NCBI GenBank assembly: GCA_950295325.1
Contig: OX485809.1
Coordinates: 18,614,144-18,678,143 of the forward strand
Source: Polytrichum commune
Taxonomy: Eukaryota > Streptophyta > Polytrichopsida > Polytrichales > Polytrichaceae
Reading direction: 5' to 3'
DNA length: 64,000 nt
The position numbers and the translations under genes are program-made. The notes under the pieces were generated by a model, which saw only the letters and a list, made by a program, of their open reading frames with translations, ran no database searches and was not told the origin of the DNA. Below, in pieces: positions 57,430 through 64,000 of the stretch. Position 1 is the stretch's first letter. Every line of letters begins with the position of its first letter.

Positions 57430-57540
57430 GCCTAGCTACCCACCTACCAAGGTAGGCTAAGCCAAGGGCGGGGGCCAAGTGGGTTTGATCCTTGAACCTC
57501 TTGGCTCCCGCGTAGAGGCCTTAGCCACTAAGCCATCACT
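57430..57540 (-). repeat. tRNA-like pol III promoter head 1
   Basis: On the minus strand TGGCTTAGTGG (57525-57535) matches the A box and GGTTCAAGGATC (57487-57498) approximates the B box, 27 bases apart. It is flanked by CCTAC-rich sequence also found in the other two heads. Confidence 0.55.
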
Positions 57541-57589
57541 CCTCAAATGATGTAAGAGGAGTATTTAAAACATTTGTATATAGAGACCC

Positions 57590-59150
57590 CAAGTTACTCT
57601 TTATTTTCTATTTATTGTATACAATATAATATCTACTATATACGGTGTAATATTTACTATGCATTGTTTACTGTCTTCTATCTACGACATACTCTTTACT
57701 GGTTTTATTTACTATTTTTATTTACTATTTTTACTTACGGTTTGTATTAAAAAAAATTAATGTTTTTATTTATTGTTTTTACTTATTTTTAAATTTTATT
57801 CTTTATAGTCTATTATTATTCTTTACTGCTAATGTTTACCATTTATTTTCTATTTTTTTAAATTACTATTTACTATCCATTGTTTACTATTTACTGTTTA
57901 CTGTCTATTTAATATTTACTATTTACTGTCCATTATCTACTGTGAAATATTTACCATTTGCCATTGACTATTTATTGGATGAATGTAATGTCTCTCTTCT
58001 ACCTTAGTAGTTAATTAGGTAAGTGACTTCCTTCTAGGTCTAGATCTAGCTAGAAGATATACAAAAGTAAACAAATTTGTTTACTTTTGTAGATCTTCTA
58101 GCTAGATCTAGACCTAGAAGGTAGTCACCTACCTACTTAAAGAGAGAACATTCTTTCACGGACTTCTTGCATGACATTAAAGTGACACAACTCTTATACA
58201 TGTAAGAATTTTGTTGCGGAGCTCAAAAATCGAGTGAAAGCTTACTAGAAGGAAACAGGGTTCTTTCGAACACGAAAAGGACAGTGTTTTAACAGTATTA
58301 AGTGACCAGCACTGTCATTGAATTTGCAGGCAGTGTGGACAAGCTGTCATCCTGGACCTGTGCTATTTTTCCGAAATGAGTGTCAGAAATGTGTCGTGGT
58401 TAAAGGCCTTTGACTGCGACAGTAATTAATGATTTTGACGGCCGTGGTAATTAATGATCTCGATCGCCGTGATAATTTATGATAATGGGAGAATTCCAAA
58501 GGTACATTAATTTAATCTCACATAATATATCTCCTTAAAAAGAGATATCCATTATTAAATCCACTCCTCACCTCCCAAGCCAAGGGATCTACAAGCACCT
58601 ACTCCCAAGTGCCTAACCACCTACCTACCAAAGTAGGCTTAGCCAAAGGTGTGCGCCAAGGGGTTTGATCCTTGAACCTCTTGGCTTCCGCATAGAGGCC
58701 TTAGCCACTAAGCCACTAAGCCACCACTCCTCACATGATATACATGGAGTATTTAAAACATTTGTATATAGAGGCCCCAAGTTACTCTTTAGCTTCTATT
58801 TACTGTATATAATATACTATATATTATATACGGTATAGTATTTACTATGTATAGTTTACTGTCTTCTATCTACGACATACTATTTACTGTTTTTATCTAC
58901 TATTTTTATCTACTATTTTACTTACTATTTTTATAAACTGTTTTTATTTACTGTTTTTTACTTACTGTTTGTATTTACTGTTTTTACTTACTGTTTTTAT
59001 TTACCGTTTGTATTTACCGTTTGTATTTACCGTTTGTATTTACCGTTTGTATTTTACCGTTTGTATTTACTGTTTGTATTTACTGTTTTATATACTGTAT
59101 TTACTTACGGTTTGTATTAACTGTTTTTATTTATTGTTTACTTTTGTAGA
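57590..59150. repeat. TTTACTGT-type AT-rich low-complexity tracts
   Basis: Two tracts (about 57590-57965 and 58780-59150) consist of loosely repeated TTTACTGTTTTTAT and TTTGTATTTACCG units. The second contains six near-identical TTTGTATTTACCG units at 58996-59060. The mirror tract is at about 60055-60290. An open frame across the second tract is an artefact. Confidence 0.8.
58600..58730 (-). repeat. tRNA-like pol III promoter head 2
   Basis: Same arrangement as head 1, B-like box at 58667-58678 and A box at about 58705-58715, with the A box unit duplicated (CCACTAAG twice). Confidence 0.55.
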
Positions 59151-60334
59151 TCTTCTAATAGAAGAAAGTCACCTACCTAATTAAAGATAGAACATTCTTT
59201 CACGGACTTCCTTGCCATTGAGTATTTGCTATTTTAGTGCATTTATGTTGGATGAATGCATGTAATGTCTCTCTTCTACCTTAATTAGTAGTTAATAAGG
59301 TAGGTGACTCGCTTCTAGCTAGATCTAGACCTAGAAGGAAGTCACCTACCTAATTAAAGATAGAACATTCTTTCACGGACTTCTTGCATGACATTAAAGT
59401 GACACAACTTAATAAGTTGTGTTGCGGAGCTCAAAAATCGAGCAAAAGCTTAAAACTCCCACACAAAAGCTTTTTGTGTCAAAACATCGTGTCGAAGGGA
59501 ACCTGTTTCCTTCTAGTGCCCCTATCCTAGTAGTGGGGAAATGACCATGTTTCCTTCTAGTGACATTTTAAAATGTACACTAGAAGGAAAGGGGGTCTCT
59601 TCGACATGAAGTTTTGACACAAAAAGCTTTTGTGTGGGAGTTTAAAGCTTTTGCTCGATTTTTGAGCTCCACAACACACTTCTTACATGCATGTAATTAC
59701 ATGTAAGAATTGTGTTGCGGAGCTCAAAAGTCGAGCAAAAGCTTTAAACTCTTACACATATGTGTAAGAGTTGTGTCACTTTAATGTCATGCAAGAAGTC
59801 CGTGAAAGAATGTTCTATCTTTAATTAGGTAGGTGACTTCCTTCTAGATCTAGATCTAGCTAGAAGAGAGTCACCTACCTAATTAACTACTAATTAAGGT
59901 AGAAGAGAGACATTACATGCATTCATCCAACATAAATGCACTAAAATAGTAAATACTCAATGGCAAGGAAGTCCGTGAAAGAATGTTCTATCTTTAATTA
60001 GGTAGGTGACTTCCTTCTAGATCTAGATCTAGCTAGAAGATCTACAAAAGTAAACAATAAATAAAAACAGTTAATACAAACCGTAAGTAAAAACATTATA
60101 TAAAAACAGTAAAAAAAATCAATAAAAAAATCAGTAAATAATAAATAGTAGACAATAAACAATAAATAAAAGATAGTAAATAGTAGACAGTAAATAATGG
60201 ACTGTAAATAGTAGACAGTAACTAATGGACAGTAAATAGTAGGCAGTAACTAATGGACAGTAAATAATAGACAGTAAATGGTAGAAGTAGAGAGCGAATA
60301 GAGGCCCCCCTATACAAAGGCTTGAAGCATTCCT

Positions 60335-60540
60335 TATATATCATAAGATGTTGAATGGCTTGGTAGCTTAGGCCTCCAAGTGGGGACCATGAAGGTACAC
60401 GGTTCGAATCTCTTGGCCGTCCGCCTTATACTTGGCTTTGAGGGTGGGTAGTTGCCCACTAGAGGTAGGTGGTAGGTGGTAGGTTTGTAGGTGGGCCGGT
60501 AGGCATCCACCGGAATTAGGCACCTACCTAAATACAAATC
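60335..60540 (+). repeat. tRNA-like pol III promoter head 3 (inverted arm)
   Basis: On the plus strand TAGCTTAGGCCTCC precedes a consensus B box, GGTTCGAATC, at 60401-60410. It is followed by AGGTAGGTGG repeats. Orientation is opposite to heads 1 and 2, as expected for the right arm of the foldback. Confidence 0.55.
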
Positions 60541-60739
60541 ATTTTTAATGAGATATGTACTATTTAACATTTAAATAAATTACTCATAATAAAAAAATTA
60601 CCGCCGATCGAGGTCAAAGTCTATACTTGCTATAAGACTGGTCCAAGAAGACACATTCTTTACAGTGGCTGCAACTACCACGACATGTGTCATGGTCCTT
60701 GAAAAGTGTTAATTTTGTGTCTTTTTTGTGTCTGAAAGA

Positions 60740-61950
60740 CCCCCTTTCCTAGTAATATTCCCGGGAATTTTCACTATAGATTATGGCCAAACCTTTATGC
60801 CCCATTTGTTGACAAGACAATGGTCTTTCAACCATATAATGATGATCAAAGTTGAATTGTGATTTAAAGCACAAAGTAGTTGTCACGCACCCTCCTTTAT
60901 TGAGTAAAGTAATTGATTCAACTAAAGGCTTCAACTCGGACAACGTCATCTTGGCCTATTGCACCCATGCCGTCCTTGCACCATCCACTAGACACGCCGC
61001 CAACTATGGCCCTTTTTGAAACTTTTGAAGGGTCAACATTACGTTGTTGAATGTCATGGGTCTTTCATATTCAACAATTGATCAAGATTTAAAGAAGATG
61101 TGACCATCCCACCAATCACATGAGTTTTTTTTAATTAAATAAATTAAATGGCTAATGAAGTGTCAGTTTGGCACTACATGAAAGACCCAACTCAGAGGCA
61201 CGGACTTGGTGACCAAATTACACAGACTTAGGGTATGCAAGTGTTGTTCAATTTGTTTTTCTTGTTCTCCACCTTTATATAAATAAAATTTATGCCTTCA
61301 AATTTGCGTTGCATTAGCAAATCTATGATGAAACATCAACATAACTAGATTGCCATTTGATCCACACCTAACTACACACCAATTAAAAATAGCTATCCAA
61401 TCAAGAAAAATAACCACATACCACCCACATACCTTAATATCCATGACCACCTTCATTGTCGGGCCATGGTCATTGGGTTTGTCTATTGTGTCTTCTAGAG
61501 GAATGAAATCCTCAACTATCATACGTTGACCCAAATTACTTGAGCAGAGAGTCTCAAAAGTGTAGGTAAGATTAGAGTAGAGGCACCCATAACCAATCAC
61601 TTAGGAGATTTTGTGCCAGATTTGGGGAAGTATAAGGTGCTGCAATTTTTTCTGGAGGAAGATAGAATCACGAGGACTGCAAATTTTTTGGTAATTTTAT
61701 TCCTTAGGTTGAAATTACTATGAATTTTGAAGCCAAAAGTTGGCCCAAACATATTACCAATGTCTAGAGTTTGCCATAACCGCTTATTTTAACTGCTCAT
61801 TGAAAACACTCTAGTACTCAAAACCAAGACATGTGTTATGGCACTATTGGTTTCAATCTGATCAAAATTCTGGTACCTTTTAGATTGCAAATGGGGTCTT
61901 GATCATGAATAGGCACCTCTACTATAGAAATCAAGCAGTGTGTGTGGTAC
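60740..61950 (-). repeat. Dispersed repeat D1, copy 2
   Basis: Inverted relative of 21140-21960. The minus strand is open for 100 codons (61298-61600) with ETLCSSNLGQRMIVEDFIPL, then YVVIFLDWIAIFNWCVV, then FHHRFANATQI. The same protein stretch survives in copy 1 with stops, and the RFANAT end in the fragment at 30175. Family unknown. The open frame makes this the best-preserved copy. Confidence 0.6.
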
Positions 61951-62290
61951 TAATTCCCCAACCATGCACTACTCTGCCAAATTTCAAAATTAGTGAGGGT
62001 TGAAATTTTCATTGAGTGATATTAAATCCATGAGTACATGCTTGTTAGACATTTTTTTGGATAACTAGGATTTATTTCTGAAAGTTAGTATGTTTTAAGA
62101 TCAAAAGTAAGGTTGGAACTCTACAATAGTGAAAAAAGGATGTTTAGTACTTAAGGATGAAGCGGAAATGACTATTTTCAGTTGACTTGACCATAGACTA
62201 GAGCCGAAGAGTCAGTTTTCTAAGACTATAGTCTTGGGATTGAAAAGATAGAACTTAGAAATTTGTCTATGAACAGATACAATTGGTGGG

Positions 62291-63532
62291 TGTTAATGGA
62301 TTTTCGCACTCCTTCCTTGCTCCATTAACTAGTTCGCCACTAGTCACGTCCAAGCCTTGCATAAACACCTCCCCAGCTAGTTCCTCATCCCTAGACATCT
62401 CCTTTGACGCACAATCCCCTACAACTTCCGTTTAAGGCTTGAAACATGCCCTGGACACTACCTACCAGCTCACGTTTTTGGCCCGATCAGCCAACTTACG
62501 AAGGTCGTTTCCACAATATAAGCTTGGATCTGCCATCTCTAACCTCCTACCAACCTACAGTATAGTTTTCGGGCCATTCTGACCACTTTCATATTTTCGA
62601 CCAGCTCATGTTTTTAGTCAGATCCGGCCACTTCTGGAGGTGATTTTCGCAAACCGAGTCCGGATCTGACCTCTCTAACCTTCTACCCACTTATGGTGCA
62701 TTTCTTAGGTCATTCTAACTACTTGCTCTGGACGTCCTCCCATAAGCGTCACGTCCGTGCATACCCACCCTTTCTACTTTCGAATGCATTCCTTGGAACT
62801 ACATCACAAGTTGTCCAATGCACATTCTCAATAACACATTCAACTCCTCTGTCTTGTCAACACTAAGACTATCCTAGCTTCCAAGAAGGGTAGTGATAGG
62901 AAAACACCCACAATGAATCTACTCTTCAAATCTCTCTTTCAACACTTTATTGCTTGTTTTTCCAGGACTGTGGTTTTGTTCTGACTGCAATACACTTCCA
63001 GATTGCCACCCGTCTAGATCTAAAAACTCACAAACATACATATCTTCTCTAAGGGTCTAAGTCCTCTCCGCATATGTGTACTAAGAGCGCCAAAAGGCTC
63101 TAGGATCATCCTTATATACTTCAAAACAACTATCATTAGGTGGATCAACTTGGTAGGTTGCCATCCTGTCAACACATTGCAACTAGCTGTTCTGACGCGT
63201 TCCTGCCCTCTGTCCAGTTCATGACCAGCTGGCACACTGGGGTCATAAAAAACAATCAACTAGTAAAAGACTCCCAATGCCATTTTAATAACTTTGGACC
63301 TACAAGTCATTTTCTGATTACCTAAGTTACTAACCCCAAACACTTACTACTACCGAATAGACCATTTAGTAGTAAAATACTAAAAACCAACTAGTGGACG
63401 TTCTAACAATTTTGCATCAAGGGCAAATTTGACGTCAACTAGTAAACTAGCATTTTTTGCCCTTTTGACAATTTGTGACCAACTAGTCAATTTTTGACAA
63501 CTTAAAACATAGTGCTAAATTCTACCTTAACA
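62291..63532 (-). mobile_element. Solo LTR, family S copy 2
   Basis: A 1242-bp inverted relative of 48602-49837, with TGTTAATGGATT at its left edge and CTACCTTAACA at its right, flanked by the perfect 5-bp duplication GTGGG (62286-62290 and 63533-63537). The two copies look over 90% identical by eye. No internal region is present. Confidence 0.92.
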
Positions 63533-63792
63533 GTGGGGAGGCGGTTACTTTTTGAAAAGCTGGCCATGACCATAGTCGAAAGAAGAGAGAGCATCATTAT
63601 CTCTACCACTCGTAAAGAGGGTAGCTCTTCTTCTTCCTTGGGTGAACAGTAAGACTATAGTCTGTCAAATTCTCTGGGTGTAAAACTTTTTTTGGTTGTA
63701 CGCCTAACTTTTCATAATATAATATTGTGAAGCTATTTCATCTGATTTAGTTACATGGATCATATTTTTGTCCTGGTGTTTTTGGTGAATAG

Positions 63793-64000
63793 GCGAAGTC
63801 AAGGATAAAGTTTCATTGGTCCCGAAAGGGTCTAGGAAGAATCTGCGACATATTACTCCCTTGAAGAGAGTGAATTCTTTGATGTATGATTTTTACTCCT
63901 GGAGAGAGATAAGTTTAGAGGTTGGATGTGAAACCCTTAATTGTTATGTGAACTCGGTTTTGGAAACTACCGGGATGCATTACGTTGAAGTTTTAATTTG
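63793..64000 (+). CDS. Unrecognised open exon running off the right edge
   Basis: After a GTGAATAG acceptor-like site the plus strand is open for about 69 codons to the end of the window, beginning EVKDKVSLVPKGSRKNLRHI. The residue mix is protein-like (charged, with hydrophobic spacing). No domain is recognised, and chance openness is possible at this length. Confidence 0.25.

Larger units (their letters stand above)
57126..60755. repeat. Large nested inverted repeat (foldback complex) with CACTA-like ends
   Basis: The left edge reads CACTACTAGAAAGA and the right edge is an inverted relative (TTTCCTAGTAATA). Each arm carries, in mirrored order, a GACCAGTCTTAT block, a TTTGAC..CG block, a tRNA-like head, and a TTTACTGTTTTTA-type AT-rich tract. 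The left arm is present twice (57126-58250 and 58310-59150). Near the middle, 59400-59515 pairs with 59577-59690, and a near-perfect palindrome centres at about 59570 (TTTCCTTCTAGTG against CACTAGAAGGAAA). Further out, TTCTTTCACGGACTTC and its complement recur on both sides. Non-coding. Likely several CACTA-type or foldback elements nested in one another. Confidence 0.8.

Noticed and set aside
58969-59184. 71-codon frame rich in Y, L and F
   Set aside because: It is a translation of the TTTACTGTTTTTA low-complexity tract.
60340-60410. A functional tRNA gene
   Set aside because: A and B boxes are present, but no cloverleaf with a paired acceptor stem can be drawn and it lies in a repeated foldback arm.

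Overview
The window looks like a repeat-dense stretch of a large land-plant nuclear genome. The plant signal comes from gene pieces: an IQD-type calmodulin-binding exon, a pair of B3 DNA-binding domains, a UBA-like first exon, and a gene cut by many short GT-AG introns. It also comes from the transposon mix: Ty1/copia, hAT, CACTA, Helitron and many small non-autonomous elements. A fern, lycophyte or bryophyte would fit, but no single sequence here fixes the species. AT-rich non-coding DNA dominates, and no rRNA, canonical tRNA or bacterial-style operon is visible.

Layout. 0-3.3 kb: a diverged minisatellite split by an hAT-type MITE, then a second MITE with G-run ends. 3.3-5.5 kb: first exon of a UBA-domain gene on the minus strand, with three tandem 166-bp repeats upstream of it. 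5.5-7.5 kb: a ten-unit, about 175-bp tandem array with a 627-bp higher-order duplication. 7.58-11.13 kb: the most interesting locus, an eleven-exon gene or pseudogene on the plus strand. Its first visible exon resembles a ParB/sulfiredoxin-fold domain and its last exons resemble a beta-class amino-methyltransferase with a degenerate motif IV. 11-23 kb: MITEs, minisatellites and foldbacks. 23.3-26.3 kb: a decayed Helitron (Rep/HUH plus Pif1 helicase) on the minus strand. 27-35 kb: dispersed repeats, microsatellites, a CACTA MITE and a lone IQD exon. 35-42 kb: a second G-run MITE, an unclassified repeat called R1, exons of an unrecognised proline/tyrosine-rich gene, a MITE with long inverted ends, and a piggyBac-like MITE.

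42.5-51.7 kb holds a broken Ty1/copia element on the minus strand. It sits inside a second R1 copy and is itself interrupted by a solo LTR and by about 2 kb carrying B3 domains. A deleted hAT element that keeps an open dimerisation-domain frame lies in the same R1 copy. 53.9-54.2 kb is a regular 41/42-bp array. 54.8-56.8 kb has unrecognised open frames. 57.1-60.8 kb is a multi-layer inverted repeat with three tRNA-like pol III promoter heads and a near-perfect central palindrome. 61-64 kb carries a dispersed ORF-bearing repeat, a second solo LTR of the same family, and an open frame running off the right edge.

The genes do not form a pathway. The window is best read as old host-gene islands (UBA gene, ParB/methyltransferase-like gene, IQD exon) separated and invaded by layers of transposons. 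Target-site duplications allow many of the insertions to be delimited to the base.
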